Shown here: piece after piece, positions 47,317-61,004 of the stretch | Position numbering within the stretch: the stretch's first letter is position 1 | Layout of the letters: each line of letters opens with the position of its first letter | Assembly: GCA_026826555.1 (NCBI GenBank) | Contig: JAKSZT010053928.1 | Coordinates: forward strand, 37,316,159-37,380,158 | Direction of reading: 5' to 3' | Length of the DNA: 64,000 nucleotides | DNA from: Tolypeutes matacus | Lineage: Eukaryota > Chordata > Mammalia > Cingulata > Chlamyphoridae | Notes under the pieces: model-generated | What the model was told of the DNA's origin: nothing | What the model saw: the letters and a program-made list of their open reading frames with translations, nothing else | Database searches by the model: none | Program-made: the position numbers and the translations under genes

Positions 47317-47791
47317 TCTTTTTAAATTTTCTTGGCTGCTTAAGCCAATATCATTCAATTGGTCAGCCTAAACAATGGGGATTTATTAGTTCATAGTTTT
47401 GAGGTAGGAGAAAGTCCAAATCAAGACATCATCAAGGTAACATTTTCTTCATGAAGACTGCCATTTTGAGACTGGCTGCCAGTGATCTTCGTTCCTGGCC
47501 TCCATTGTCGAATGGCAATGTATGTGGCGGCCCCTCCTGGCCTCTTCATTGTCTTCTGGGTCCTGTTGAATTTCAGCTTCTTACTTCCTGTGGCTTTTTC
47601 AATCTCTCTCTATCTGAAGTTCATTTTGCTTATAAAAGATTTCAGTAACACGATTAAGACCAATCCTGGGTAACACCTTACTTGAAGTAACAGCATCAAA
47701 ATGTCCTACTTATAATAGGTCTACACTCACAGGAATGGATTAAGTTTTAGTACATGTTTTTCTGGTTTATGCACAGCCCCAAAACACTACA
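47317..47791 (-). repeat. 5' LTR of the MaLR-type element
   Basis: Direct repeat of 45290-45760. Its minus-strand start reads TGTAGTGTTTTGGGG and its end abuts the primer-binding site. Confidence 0.8.
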
Positions 47792-47799
47792 GACTGGTT

Positions 47800-49020
47800 G
47801 CTAAGACATTTGGCAAGGCAGGTGGTTTTTGTTTTACCCCAGGTTACCCTTTTTTATTTTAGAAAACTGCTGAAAAGTAGCCTAAATCACTGTATCTGCC
47901 ACTCACAGCCCTCTGGTGTACAGAGATAAAAGAGAGTAGCCATTCCAATTGACTTTTCCTTCTCAACTAGCAAGGACACACTTTGAAAGTTTCTTTTAGG
48001 AAAACCTTTGGGTTGAGAGGCAGAAATTAAACATCTTTTACATACTTTTTGCAAACTTTTAAATATAGATATAATTTATAAAAATGATTCTGTTAAAAAT
48101 ATTTTTGAACACTATAAAAACTGATGTATTTTGTCTGTTTTTGGCTCACATATTCATTCACATTTGTGAACATTTATTATTCCTTTTTTTTTTGTATACC
48201 AACTCACCACTTATATAACATAGAGAAAACTGCGTATTTACATAAGTGAACTTTCAGATATCAGAATCTTATCCCCATTATGGGCTATAACTTAAATGAA
48301 AATCAATATATAATGATTTTTTTGCCACCATATGATACCCAGGGTCTCTACAAATAATATGAAGAATGATTACAAAGTAATGATAATGATATTTCTTCCT
48401 AAAAATAAGTCTTCCTGTATTTAAATATATAAATAAATATAGTGCTTTGATATATTCTAATAATATTGAAAGAGCTGAATATAATTTTAGAATGCTTCTT
48501 TTATAATTTACTTTAGAATTAATTCAGAAATGAGGATGAAAGTTAAGTTACATGAATTGATACAAATATTCCCCTTCCCCACAAAAAAGGGTTAAAAACC
48601 AATGGGGGTGGGAGAGAAGTTGGTTTGTATCCAACATCCAACAATTTAGGACTACTAGGCATGAAAATGGTCAAAGGGGGAAAGAGAGGGGTGGATAAAT
48701 AACTTTCAAAGGCTGATGATTCCCCTCTGTCCCATAACCCTGAAAGAAGAGTTCCAAAAATCTGTTAGGATAAAGTAATACTCATATATATAAAGATAAT
48801 TTTACTGTCCATTCCTTAAAATTTAGAATTTACATGCATTTCTCCTACATTTATTGGAATCACTAATTAATGAGGAAGGTAGTAAGAAGTTAAAAATAAC
48901 ACAAAATTTGTTTATTTAGTCTTAATATGTTTCTTAGTCAAACCACGAAACAGGAAATAATTATTTAAGATTTTGCTTTTGAAATATGTGAACCAGGTAA
49001 AGTCCTTTGACTTCTTTCCT
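47800..49020. other. Intergenic, nothing recognised
   Basis: AT-rich unique sequence without a repeat signature or a credible frame. Confidence 0.5.
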
Positions 49021-49120
49021 TTCTTCCTTTTTTTGTTCCATCTTTCCCTTCATTTCTCATCCCCACCCCCCCACCCCTTCACATCCATCTAGCTAGCTAG
49101 CTAGCTAGCTACCTACCTCT
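49010..49120. repeat. Pyrimidine tract plus (TAGC)n microsatellite
   Basis: C/T-rich run (49010-49085, with C7) followed by about five TAGC units at 49090-49111. Confidence 0.9.
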
Positions 49121-49124
49121 AATT

Positions 49125-52100
49125 TAGTGTGGTCCTGTTAAAAGTTGGTCCTACTTACTTTTTATTTCTTCACAAATTTTATCAGTTGCTTAGGGATTCT
49201 TTGCCAGCCATCTTAGAATCTTCTCTCTTTGAGAAAAGGAATCCTTTAAAGTTATGTTTGCCCAGAAATAGACTATTGCTTAAATTCCTTTACATCTCAG
49301 CTCTGTGGTGCCTTCTGAACCCACTCAACGGCTGTGGTGAGGAATCTGGCTGGTAGACATATTGTGCTCTACAGTTCTAGCCTAGAGGAACATTCTAAAG
49401 AGATGTGAGGGGAAAAAAATCTCTCTATTATAGGTTTAAGGTGTAGATTTTCAAATGCCTTTAAGAGGGGAAAAATATATATGTAGTCTTCAGCAGTGTT
49501 CCCAAGTTGAGTTGTTTGCTGAAAAGTTTATTTTTAAGAAGCCATACATTTGAGGGGATATCAAAACAAATTTTGACATATGCCAAATAGTGTGTGCCTC
49601 TTCTCTCTCTCTTTTTTTAATTCTTAGCTAAAACTATCTCTAAATATACTGTATCATTAACTCTGGTGCATGTCTCCAGGTTCAATGATCTATTTTAAGG
49701 CTAACTGGTCAATAACAATTTATTCATCACTATTGCCTTAAGATGCAGCCTTTATCAAAACTACCAAATACAGTTTTCAATGGGAAAACAGATTTCTCCA
49801 GAAACCAAAAGAAGATTGCTATTCATCATCCCAACCCCTCCACCCTGCTGAACAACATCTTCATTAACAACTGCTTTAACAAAAAAGACCCTCAGTTTCA
49901 GGGGATTTGCAAATCAGAAGTCTGTGACAGTCAAATATGGGTATTCCTGGCCAATTGGTAGCTGTACTGCACATAGTGATTCAGGGACCCAAGCACCTTC
50001 CATCTTGTATTTTTTCTGTCTGTCAGAGCTTTATGCTTATAGCCTGAAGATGGGAGAAGAAATCATGGAGAAGGCTTATTTGTTTCTTAATCAGCATGAA
50101 CTACAAATTGGTGGCAAATATTCCACTTATAGTTCACTTGCAAACATTAGTCGAATAGTCCCATGTAGTTGCAGGCATGGTTGGGAAATGTAGTCCCTGC
50201 TGGATGCTCTTTCAAGTAAATAGTTCTACCAAATGGTGGGGTCTCAGAAATATATGGTGAGCTATTAATTGTCTTTAGCCCAGGGAATGAAAACAAATAC
50301 TTTATCACAAAATAATAAGAAAATTAGTGTTTCAGCCTGTACAACATATCAAAGAAACCTTTATGTTTCTACTTTCAAGTTTTATTATATGGTAGATAGT
50401 GATCATGTTTTAAGTCATGGTATGAAACTGTAAAGCTACTGAAGCTTTGAATTATATTAAAGAGCTTTAAATTTATTTTTAAAGTCTTCATTAAAGAGGA
50501 AAACATTTCTTGCCTCCTTTTCCTTCTATTTTAATTTACAGTTACATAAATGTTTTTAAAAGAAAAGTTCTACTCTGCAGAACTGTTTTAGCTTGAGTCT
50601 ATACTAGTGCCTGTGGTAGAACTAGAATTTGATAAAGTAATTATGATTTTAATTGAATTTTTGAGTCATGTTTCAGGTATGGACATTTGTAACTCAGGTG
50701 GGAGTATACACATCACAGCTTTCTATTTACCCTCCCCTAATGACAAATGCATGTGTAAAACAAACATAAGAAATTGTTACTTATGTGACACACTAACAAC
50801 CTTATTTTTCATTTATCATTTCCCCTACCACTCAGTATGCTATAATTAAGTCATAGTGTCAACTACTACTATAAAAAACGAGTTGTAATATTCCAGATTA
50901 AGAAGTTGGAAAATTAATGGAGTACCTAGACCTAATAGAATTAACACCAGACACTGTAAACTGAACTTTTGGGGAGGAGAGAATAACCACACAATCTGCC
51001 ATATATCCTGTCTCCTCATGAAAATAGAATAAATCGGTATGGAAGGCACCCCGTGTCTCTCTCAATTACTAAGTTCTCTATCTTTTATTTGAACATTAGC
51101 TACTTTGTATTCACCCAGTGCTGGGTTAATTAACTGAAGTCTCATTTACTGTCTTCTTATAATACCACTGCCACTGTAAAAATATTTGGCTTTTTGACTC
51201 CAATACAAAATACATAAATCATTACTTTTTTATAGTTAAAGATACGGAATTTGTTATTTGGAATAACATAAAATAAAAGCAAACATTTCTATTTGGAGCC
51301 CCAAATGTCTAACTATGCCAGAGTTTAAAGAACTGGGACTTTCAGGGATTTCTCCTTCACATTAAATTCTCAGAAAATGTGTTATTTCTGGTAGGTAAAA
51401 TAGAAAAATTTAAGGTCATAAAAAAACATTTTATGTTCTCCCTTCCTATAAGTTGAGAAAAAGATCAAACCTAACTTTAGCTGCATGTTCTTCCAAAATA
51501 AACTATCAAATTCAAAGTTCATAAACACAAATATATACTCATTACTCTGTTTTTTGTCTTAGACACAGAGATCTTACAGGCAAGATTAGTGAAACATTTA
51601 GCAATTCTTGGGTTGGATTTAGGATTATTTTCATTAATTTGGGGATTGAAAAATGCACTGATCCTTCTGTGTTGGAAAAGAAATGTCAAGGCTGATTATA
51701 TATATCTTCTAATATATATTTTATAATTTTCAAGGATAAGGAAACTGCTTTATAAACTACTCTTCTTAGGAGATTCACTGTAAATGAATAAGTCATTTTA
51801 TTCATTTTCTGAGGGGAAATGCTAATGGGAAGGATTTAACCATATATTTAATAAATTGAATAATTGTCAAGGTATTACTTATAGATATGATGAAAATATT
51901 GCTTAGGGCCTAAAAGAGTCCTTTCTCCCTAACTTTCTAAGATGCTATGAGATGTATATCACATAGAAGAAATTCCTAATAATAGAAAAAAGTATATAGT
52001 CACTGATAATTATATTTTCAAGAAACTATTTCACAAGATAAAGAGAAAAGTTTATGCTTTAGGCTAATGATGACAGCAAGTCTACATGTGATTTGGAAAA

Positions 52101-53540
52101 CTGAATGTTGTCAAAAATATGGATGATAAATATTACAATATAAAGATTGCTCTCTAATGAACAGTAATGATGGCATTACTTCATACCTTTGAAGCTTAAA
52201 TTCGCAATAACACCGTCTGCTCTGGGATGCAGAAATGCAATACTTATTATTATAATATTAACATGGGGTTTAGATGAATTTTAATTTGCCTTTGAAATCT
52301 AAAGTACACAGGATAATTTATAAACTTCTTAATCTCTACATACTAAATTTCAAATGATCTGTTGAACATCAGGCTCCTGAGTGTCAGGTAAAAAATTTCC
52401 TTTATAATCTCATAAAACTAAAGCAATGGTAATTTACTTGTATATTTTATTTATTTTTAATTTAGATAGACATAATTTAATGCTGATCACATAAAATCAT
52501 GATAATACTATCATTTCAAGTTATACAAAATCTCAGATATTTTAAGCTTTTTTTTTTAAAGAAAAAAAGGTTTTTTCTAAAACGATCTAATTAGCAATTC
52601 TTAAAAAATTTGTTTGCCTTTTTCAAAATCAATACTAGGATTTTTTGGGGAGGGGGTTGGGGGATGGTTGTCTTTATAAAACTGACTCTATTTCCTTGGC
52701 ATTGGTGGCTACTACCATAGCAAGAAATATTTATGTAGAGCTAATGAAATATAGGCCCAAAGTTGTCTTTCACTCAAAATTATTCAACTAAAAAAAATTA
52801 AAATACACTAGATACCAATGACATTATTTTTCATGAAAAATAGTTATTTATAAGTATGTGATATATAAGTAATATAAATGTGATCAACCTAAAAATATCA
52901 TTTTAAATAAAGCAAAATGCATTAAGTATTTTTACATATTTTGCAATGATATGTATATCAACAGGTATTTCAAATAAATTAAAGAAGAAATTCAGAACTC
53001 AAACAAATTTTCTGGATTTGTATACTAAACCATGAAAAGAAAAAAAAGATCACTGGTTCACTGTATTTTTTTATTATATTGAAATTCAGCCCTTCAACAA
53101 TTAAGAACAATTGTGTTTTTATATATTCCTTTTGATCTCATGTTTTATTCAAGTCTACATAAAAGTTGAAAATATATTACAGTGAATACCATATTTTTCC
53201 TCTAAATTTACTTGAGTGTCAAGCCCTGCCTTTGATTACTGTGCATTACATTTTTTTCTGAAACATTTGTAAGTTGGAGACCTCCTAACATTCAACCCAT
53301 AAATATCTCTCCCAAAGCATGTCATTTTCCTACATAAATAGAATACTACTATCATACCCAAGAAATTTAATATTGATAAAACAATATTATCTAATAACAA
53401 TGTATTCAAATGTCCTCCATTGCCCCAATATTGTTCTTTATAATATCGTTTTGCTTTTGTTTTTCCAAGGTTCGATTGAGAACATAAATTTTTTAATTTA
53501 AAAATAGAGAAAAAGGAAAGAAGGGAATCAAAATAGTACG
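49125..53540. other. Intergenic; repeat-like segment at about 49950-50240
   Basis: No gene. 49950-50240 (GTGATTCAGGGACCCAAGCA, CACATAGTGATTCAGG, GGGAAATGTAGTCCCTG) looks like a common ancient mammalian repeat that I cannot name. The remainder, especially 51200-53500, is very AT-rich. Confidence 0.4.
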
Positions 53541-53589
53541 CTACAAAAAATCAACAAAACAAAAAGACAGTGATGAAGTAATTGCAATG

Positions 53590-54070
53590 GTTTTTTAGAT
53601 TTTACACCAAAAGCACAAGCAACAAAAGAAAAAATAGATTAAATGAACTTTATAAAAAATTAAAAACTTTTGTACATCAAAGGACATTATCAAGAAATTG
53701 AAAAGACAGCCTACGGAATTGGAGAAAATATTTGGAAAGCATATATCTGATAAGAGTTTAATATCCAGAATATATGAAGAAATTATACAACTCAACAACA
53801 AGAAGACAAACAACCCAATTTAAAATGGGCCAAGGATTTGAATAGACACTACTCCAAATAATATATTCAAAAGATATTCTTCAAAAGAAGATATTCAAAA
53901 TCTATGAAAAGATACTCAACATCATTAGCCATTAAATAAATGCAAATGAAAACTACAGTGAGACCCCTTCACTCCCACCAGTGTGGTTGTTATTTTAAAA
54001 ACTGAAAATAACAAGTGTTGGTGTGGCTGCAGAGAAAGGGGACCCTCATGTTGTTGGTGGGAATGTAAAA
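53590..54070 (+). mobile_element. Old L1 ORF2 C-terminal fragment
   Basis: GAAATTGAAAAGACAGCCTA, TATCTGATAAGAGTTTAATA, AATGGGCCAAGGATTTGAAT, GCAAATGAAAACTACAGTGA and TGGCTGCAGAGAAAGGGGAC are the classic L1 ORF2 C-terminal order in sense orientation, full of stops. It is much older than the 9.5-kb L1. Confidence 0.8.
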
Positions 54071-54074
54071 AAAT

Positions 54075-54440
54075 TGACTTGAATTCACTCAATTGGGTAA
54101 AGCTAGCTCTTAGGACCCTTTGAAATGTCCCATTCTTACAGCACGTCTTTGGTTCTCTGGCACAAAAGATGTCCTTGTCCCAGACCTGAAATCAGCATTT
54201 CTCAAAGGAGTCCTGATGCTTTTAGAAATCAAGATCTGGGCACTAAGTCCATTCATTGCTACTAGAGTATGGACTCATTGTAACTGGAATATCATTGCTT
54301 CTACACTCTTGCAGTGGCTAGAGAGATATAGACGCATGCACACACACTTTAATTCTAAGTATGAGGTCGTACTGATACCTCCTCACCACAGAGTTTTTTC
54401 TCACCTTTCTCATTCCATTTCTGTTTCTCTTTTCCTACCA
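54075..54440. other. Repeat-like segment, family unassigned
   Basis: Text such as CCCATTCTTACAGCACGTCT, CTGAAATCAGCATTT and AGATCTGGGCACTAAGTCCA reminds me of an ancient interspersed repeat, possibly LINE-derived. The overlapping 107-codon frame at 54120-54443 shows no known motif. Confidence 0.3.
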
Positions 54441-54849
54441 TGAACACTTTGATTTTCAACATCATCACTGTTATTTCTTCATTTGTTCTACAATATGAAG
54501 AAGTTTTAGAAATAAGCCACCAATGATAATACCAAATACAAATCTATAAAGAACATTTCAAACCTACGAGGCAAACAAGCCTACTAAAGAAAGTTAAAGC
54601 AACAATCATGAGTTTATTCTATCTTATCCTTTCTCTCTCCATACTCTATTATTTTTAATGAGGCATTTCTATTTTGTCAGAACATAGGTATTTATATTCT
54701 ACTCTCTCACTTTGTCCCAGCCTTTTTTTTATCATATATCTTAAGTTAATATGTTAAATATTTAACATTATTCTCCCCAATTGTCTTTTGACAATTGTCT
54801 TTTGATGATATGAAATAAGTTTCCTAGACAATTCCACAGAAAAGATTTG

Positions 54850-55480
54850 AAATACCAGTTTTCCCTGATTTATTCAAAGTTTGGCTGGGTAAGTCCTTGA
54901 CTAACTTTTCTTAAGTTTTTGAAATATATTACCCCAGTGTAATCTTGCTTCATGTGTTGCTGCTGAGACATCTGATGCCAAAAAATTTTCATCCATAGAG
55001 GCCCAGATGTTTTTTCTTCATTTTTTCAATCTAATTGTTTTATTAGGATATGTATCCAGACAGGATTTGCTGGCTTTTCTGGATCAATATTCTTATTACA
55101 TAGTAAGCTATTTCAATATGCTCATGTAAGATTTCTTTTTAGATTACTATGTAAATATTAGGTCTGTTCCATTTTTTGTTTTCTTCAAGGAAACTAGTTA
55201 TATATATTGAATCATTTGTTCCAATCATTTATATCCACCATTTTACCTCTAATCATTCTCAGTTTTTTATTGTAATTTTGCTCCTTGGTTTCTCTATTAT
55301 ATTACTAAATGCTCTTTATTATAATCTGAGTAAAATCTATTCTCCTTTGGGAACCTTGGATTTAGGCTTCATTTATGAGATTTTTTTTCTTTTTTTTCAA
55401 TTTAATTCTTGAGTTCTGTGAAGTGTTATATCATAACTTTCTTTTTTTACCCACTTTGGTTCTGACATTGTTAATTTTAG
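54850..55480 (-). mobile_element. HAL1 fragment (half-L1, ORF1-type)
   Basis: Inverted HAL1-like text: GTTGCTGCTGAGACATCTGA, TTTTATTAGGATATGTATCC, TTTCTGGATCAATATTC, then TTCTATTATATTACTAAATG and TTCTTGAGTTCTGTGAAGTG. HAL1 elements carry ORF1 but no ORF2. Sequence from 55480 to about 56170 may be its 5' continuation. Confidence 0.6.
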
Positions 55481-55489
55481 ATTTAAGAT

Positions 55490-57950
55490 AGTAATCAGGC
55501 TCACATATAAGAATATTTATTTATACACACATATCTGAAAATATTTGTTAAAGGATATTTAGTTTTCCTATTTCTTTTCTTTCCTTCTTCCGGTAGCATT
55601 TTTTCTATACATTTTTAACTGACATATTTTCATGAACTAGCAATTATAGTTGCATGCAGGCAAAACGAAGTTTGGGTGGCTTACTAGGTTTCTTCATTCA
55701 GGGGTACTCGTGTTAAGAGAAAAGCCATTTCTTTAATTGATGGCAATTTGGGAGGGAGATGGGAAAGGAGATGTTATTTCTTCTGATTTTGTGGTGCCTC
55801 TTTGTTTGGGAGGACTTTTAATATCCACAACCTGTTTTTTCCTTACCTTCAAGATTCCCAGGCATACCTCCATTTCCAAAATTACCCCTTTTTTTCTAGA
55901 AGTGATGCCTTTTCCAGATTGCCACTTCTGGTCCTTTGTACTTGCAAACCCTTTCAGTTCCAGAGAGCTAGTGCTCCCATCCACCAATTTTCTGACATGG
56001 TCTCAGGAGTTCTGGAATTCTCTCTTTCTAGGAATGATTCTGCCTTCCAACTGCCTGGCCTGTTGCTCCTCCCCCTTTTCCCAACATACTGTTTTAGCAT
56101 GAACGCTTCAGCTGGCTCTGCTTTGTAAAGTATTTTCCCCCTATTTATACCCATCACTTAAAAAGTTTAGTGTTTTTAATCTCCTACTTATCTGAAAGTG
56201 AGGTTTAGGGATAGTTTTATTTTCACTTCTTATTAATCTATATGACTGTTGGAGGATGAGTAGAGGCCTCTATTAACCTTCAAAGACTAAACACTTTTTA
56301 AAGAGATTAAAATTATGGGTTCATCAGTTTTCAGTTGTGATGTTTATGTATGCATATTGTATTATGTATAGTCTTGGATATATGTTAAATGTTAAATCAA
56401 CAATCAACAATCATGTATGACAATCTATTATATAAAAAATACATGAACTGTTTCATTTCACTAGAATATTTGAAACCTTTTAATGTTTATAATAATGTTA
56501 AAATAATGTTTATGCCTAGAACCAAGGTATAAGGGTAATTATTCTCATTTCTTCATAGAATCATTTATTATATTCATAAAGTTCATTAAATAACTTTATA
56601 TATTCCTGCAACAACCACTACTATGAGAATAGCTTTTCTTTGTTAGAATTAAGAATAAAAATCACAGGAACTCAGTAATGTTCATTTCATAAATGAACAA
56701 ATGCAGAAAATTTTGACTCAGCAACCATCTTTTTTTTAAAGTGAGCAAGTATAAATACTTGGAGAGATGGGACATTCCAGAATAAGTGTAATTTAAGGTA
56801 CTAGATGTGAAATATCCTCCATTCAAACAGAGGTGACAAAACTCAAATGGAACAGGTGTAAACAGTGAAGCTAATTAAGTGTTTGATAAATCTCAGAGGA
56901 GGTCAAGTTGGGCAGGGCTCAATGTAGGGTTTCATATTAGTGGAATGACTTTGTCTGATAGGTTTTAAATTGTTAGAGGAATAAAAGTTAGGTGACCAGA
57001 ATATTTTAGTCAAGTTTCAAAATACAAAATGATTGGTGGGTGTTTACTAGACATTGAAGGATAGGCTTGCCAAGTAAGAATGATGAGTTTTGTTACGATA
57101 TCAGAAAGTACGGTTGTAAAGATCAGAATTGGACTAGTACACTGACAATTGTGAATGCCAAACTGAGAAATTTAAAGTTAATACAGTGAGAAATAGGAAA
57201 TATTTCGTTCATGATCTGCAGAATGGTATGATGAAAGCAATTCATTTGAAATGACAATGTATTTTTCAGCATTAACTCTTAATATTTTTTCCACTATGAC
57301 ATCTGAGACAAAAAACTCTCCCAGGAGGGACACATTCCCATCTATGTCTCCCATAATAAAGATAGGATAAGTTGGCTTTGTGCTTAATTTCTGCAGCTTT
57401 GACATTAACTTTGTTCTTTTACTCCTACTCCTGAGAGAAAAATGCAAATGCAAGTGAGTAAAAGTGCTACTTTTCCTCTACATTTATATATTTTTTATTT
57501 CTATTTAAAAACAGAGTAAAGGCATCACTCTTACCCATTTGCCTTTAGATATAAATAATTGTCAAATATATGTGTGTGTTTGTGTTTAAATTATTACAAA
57601 GTTTGGCCCTTGTTGACTAGTAATGATTATTGGTTACACCTGGCCATTCAACTCATTGCAACCCCCAGAGTGCCATTCGCTGGTATAGCGGGTAGATTTA
57701 GTAGTGAAACTCTAGAACTGAGACATCAGCTAGAAGGTTGACATGCTCATTTAAATGGATCATCAGGACAGAGTAGTGGCATTGGGAGTCGAGAGGAAGA
57801 ATAAGACGAGAGGCATTTTGAAGGGGAAAAAAAAAGATGAGACAGAGAGAGGCTGGATATGTTATAGCATAACATAAAGCTATTTTCCAAAATTTGACTT
57901 ATTAATATTAAAAGTATGAAATCATGGAATCTAAGGAACATAGAGTATAA
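55490..57950. other. Intergenic; possible old LINE traces
   Basis: 55733-56157 is GC-richer with overlapping frames on both strands and no motif. 56880-57240 may be a very decayed LINE tail. No gene is supported. Confidence 0.35.
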
Positions 57951-57964
57951 TTACACTTTTGCTT

Positions 57965-58120
57965 ATGTCTTCTTCATTCAACAAATGTTATTTAATGACT
58001 AACATATGGCAGACGCTGTTTTAAGCTCTAGAATTTGATGATAGCAAAGCAGACAAGATCCATGCTTTCTCAGCTTAGAGTTAATAGAAGAAAAGATATT
58101 GTGCTAAACTTCTCTCCCTC
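57965..58120 (-). mobile_element. L2 3' end
   Basis: Inverted L2 terminus: TTCAACAAATGTTATTTAAT, GGCAGACGCTGTTTTAAGCT, GCAGACAAGATCCATGCTTT. Confidence 0.6.
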
Positions 58121-58269
58121 AGCTCTTTATTTAAAATGTATTTAAACTTTTATTTTTTTCTGGAGAGAGGAATGTATTTTCTCTATGTGATGGAACATTT
58201 AACTAAAATAGGAAATTTGAGAATTGGGAAATTTCTATACTTATATATATTATATATTATTACATATTA

Positions 58270-58480
58270 TATATATAAAATCTCATTTAATCCTTATAAT
58301 ATGGTTTAATATTGGAATTATTTCAACCATTTCACAGATGATGAAAATGAACCTTAGATTAATGAGTTCTTTTACCTGAAGGCAAATAGCTGGAAAGTCT
58401 GTGGGTGAGGATGTGAACACAGAACTGATTCTAAGGCCAATATACTTTCTATTAAACCAGCATTTTATTGTAAGGCACAT
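58270..58480 (-). mobile_element. MIR SINE
   Basis: Inverted MIR: TCTCATTTAATCCTTATAAT, CATTTCACAGATGATGAAAA, then an AAATAGCTGGAAAGTCTGTG block and a GAACACAGAACTGATTCTAA block. Confidence 0.7.
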
Positions 58481-58694
58481 ACCATAAGTCACCTAAACAG
58501 CTTTTTAAATTAAATCTATGTTTTGAAAATATTATTAAAATGTATATTTCATTAGTCTGATTTTCTATTTAGTGAATAAGGATTATAATATAGTTTTTCT
58601 CTGAACATTGAGAATATATTATAATCTTTATTCTGAACCTGAATTCTTATTGTACAGAACAGCAGATGTAGAAGGCATAAGAACTGCATCACTC

Positions 58695-58885
58695 AATATG
58701 GTAGCCACTGGTCACTTGGTTATTTAAAGCAAAAATAATTAGAACTAAATTAAAACTCATTTTCTAAGTTGCACTTGCCACATTTCAGGTGATCAATAGC
58801 TACAGGTGTCTAGTGTCCACTGTAGATGGAAGTGCAAATATAGAATATTTCCATCACTGTTGAAAGCTCTGTTGGACACAACTGG
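58695..58885. mobile_element. hAT-Charlie MITE (MER5-like)
   Basis: Carries AATATGGTAGCCACTGGTCA, GTTGCACTTGCCACATTTCA, GGTGTCTAGTGTCCACTGTA and TATAGAATATTTCCATCACT, in the order of the abundant 190-bp mammalian MITE. The ends are too decayed to fix a duplication. Confidence 0.65.
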
Positions 58886-58889
58886 TATT

Positions 58890-60660
58890 GAATATTGGAT
58901 TGGATAAATATTAATTGCAGTGCAAGCACCGAATGATTTTTGTTTCACCTATATTTGATTAAATCTACAACCAAACTTAATTTCTTGTTCTCTTGTCTCC
59001 TTCAAGAGTAGTATAACAAAATTCAATAGATGGCACCTGTTAATTGATACTTAGTTGTATATTTAATATATAGTCTCCACAATTAAAGACAATGTAATAA
59101 GTTTCTACCATCTCTTGGTTAAAAAATATATGTCCATCAGTGATAATTTGGAAGACGAGCCTCAGTGATCAGCAAATAACGTATGTTACCACTGCTGACA
59201 TTTTGCTCCTTTATATACAGTTAAAGGTTGCTGCCATTATCAACTTATTATAGACATTTAGCACTTCAAAGCTATCAACAGCCTCATCAATAGTTTTAAG
59301 AAATGAGAAAGAAAGGACAAGTTATAAATTCTTAGTTTGCTTGGCTTGATAAACCCAGTTTTAATGTAGCAACATTATAATTCCTAGTCTGTCATAAACA
59401 GAAACATAAATATTGGGAACATAGGTTTTTCCCTACTATTATTTTGTTCATTAACAATATTCAATAACTTCACCCCTACTCCCTCACATTGTGACTAAAT
59501 CATTAACTTTCTGTGATCTGTTACCACAACCTGCAAAAATGACAGGGTAGTTTTCGCCGAATTTGGGCACAGCTGGAACTGAGGTGCAATAGGAGGCCCC
59601 ATGTGAATGCTAATTTTGGAGAGACATGCCATATGAATTTTGATGCTTTGAGTAGAGAAAACAATTAGTGGTTTCAAATTTGAGACTATAAATTGAAAGT
59701 CACTACTGCAGTTGGTTGAAATGTCTGGGCACCTCTATATGGTATGACTAGCACAAATAGTACTAGGGATCTGGTTGTTTAATGATGTTCAGAGATTTCC
59801 CGAGCAACCCTCACACCATGGTTAACCAAACTTCTGCTTCTGGTCATAAAATAAAGAAGGAAATGGGATATTTAAGTTTTAGCATTTGGATTAAGTCATT
59901 TCTATAGCACTCAAAAACTGGCAGTCAGAGTAGATTTTTGCAGAATGTGGTTCTTAAGACTGGGAAGGATGGTATGAAATGATGGCCTGCTTTAAGGGAA
60001 AAGAACATCTGTGGGTTAATGTTTCAGTTATATTCAGAATCACTCTTCCTTTATTGGTAAGTCCTGGGGTAGCCAAATGAGCCTTGCTTTCTTACCTTCC
60101 ACACAGAGAATTTAACTTCAATTTGCATGACTATTCTCATTTCTCCTCTTCCTAATAATCAGCTAACTGAATCTACACATGCAGATAGAGACAAGTTAGG
60201 TTCTGGAATTGATTAGATAGAGAACACTGTGCTGATGCTCATTCCTCTCTGGTTTTTGTGAAGCTGCTAAGCTGAAGAGTATTATACCTAGAAAAAAGTT
60301 TATTTTTCTATCAGTGCAGTTGTAGTGTTACATCAGTCATAGAAGATAATATAACAGTGGCAATACATCATACATTTCATTGTAGCATAATACTGATAAA
60401 AATGTAAATGCTGGCACTTTAAAGTGGAATATTAAGTGACTGGGTAATCTTATTTTTCCTCTTGTTTCCTCTGAGTTGTATACTCAAAAAGTGAGTGATT
60501 CTGAGCGATCCAAGAATCTAAGCTTTGCATAAGCTCATCACTTAATGAGTTGAAAGCATATGTTCAGTGGACTACAGTTATTTCTGCAGAGATATTCTTC
60601 TTTTAAATGAGAGAAAATATGATTAGGAAAATTAATTCTGCTTCAGTGTAGTAAAAGGTC
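58890..60660. other. Intergenic, nothing recognised
   Basis: Unique sequence with no repeat signature, no frame longer than about 60 codons and no RNA gene. Confidence 0.5.
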
Positions 60661-60679
60661 GATTTTTAACACTGGATGT

Positions 60680-60830
60680 GACTTAAGACACCATCCAATA
60701 TGGACCTCGTTTCTGTAGGTTAGAATAGAAACCAAGGTTCAAAGAAGTTGAGTGAATTGCACAATTTTTCAAATTCTGAATCAGTATTGCTAAGACTGGA
60801 TGCCAAATCTTCATCTACCTCCTTTAAGAA
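60680..60830 (-). mobile_element. Probable MIR SINE
   Basis: AACCAAGGTTCAAAGAAGTT followed by GAGTGAATTGCACAATTTTT and AGACTGGATGCCAAATCTTC suggests an inverted, much-decayed MIR. Confidence 0.4.
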
Positions 60831-61004
60831 CTTATCATTTCCTAAGGTTTTATAGAACTTTCCTTCTCAATGCCTATTAAAGGTGTGATCACTGCTTATA
60901 TTGACCTAAGGGGACTAAGGAAATTTATGTTCTAAGAAAAACCTATTTCCAGGCAACCTCATCCATTCCACAGACACCACATGTCAAAAACTCCAAGTCT
61001 GGGT

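Larger units (their letters stand above)
45290..47791 (-). mobile_element. Two-LTR MaLR-type element (ERVL-MaLR)
   Basis: Two directly repeated LTRs of about 470 bp flank about 1.55 kb of internal sequence, all on the minus strand. The size and the lack of any recognisable pol fit MaLR elements, which are mobilised in trans. A tRNA-Leu-type primer-binding site adjoins the 5' LTR. The internal region has no intact gag-like frame; frames such as 45858-46187 and 46411-46751 lie antisense to the element and look incidental. An A/C-rich run at 46589-46622 interrupts it. The LTR layout matches the solo LTR at 32068-32436 and what I remember of abundant xenarthran LTRs. Confidence 0.8.

Noticed and set aside
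49088..49112. CRISPR-like short repeats
   Set aside because: Pure tetranucleotide (TAGC)n without spacers in a mammalian genome.
57178..57453. 91-codon minus-strand frame
   Set aside because: No domain, no upstream signal and no splice context; its length is expected by chance in 64 kb.
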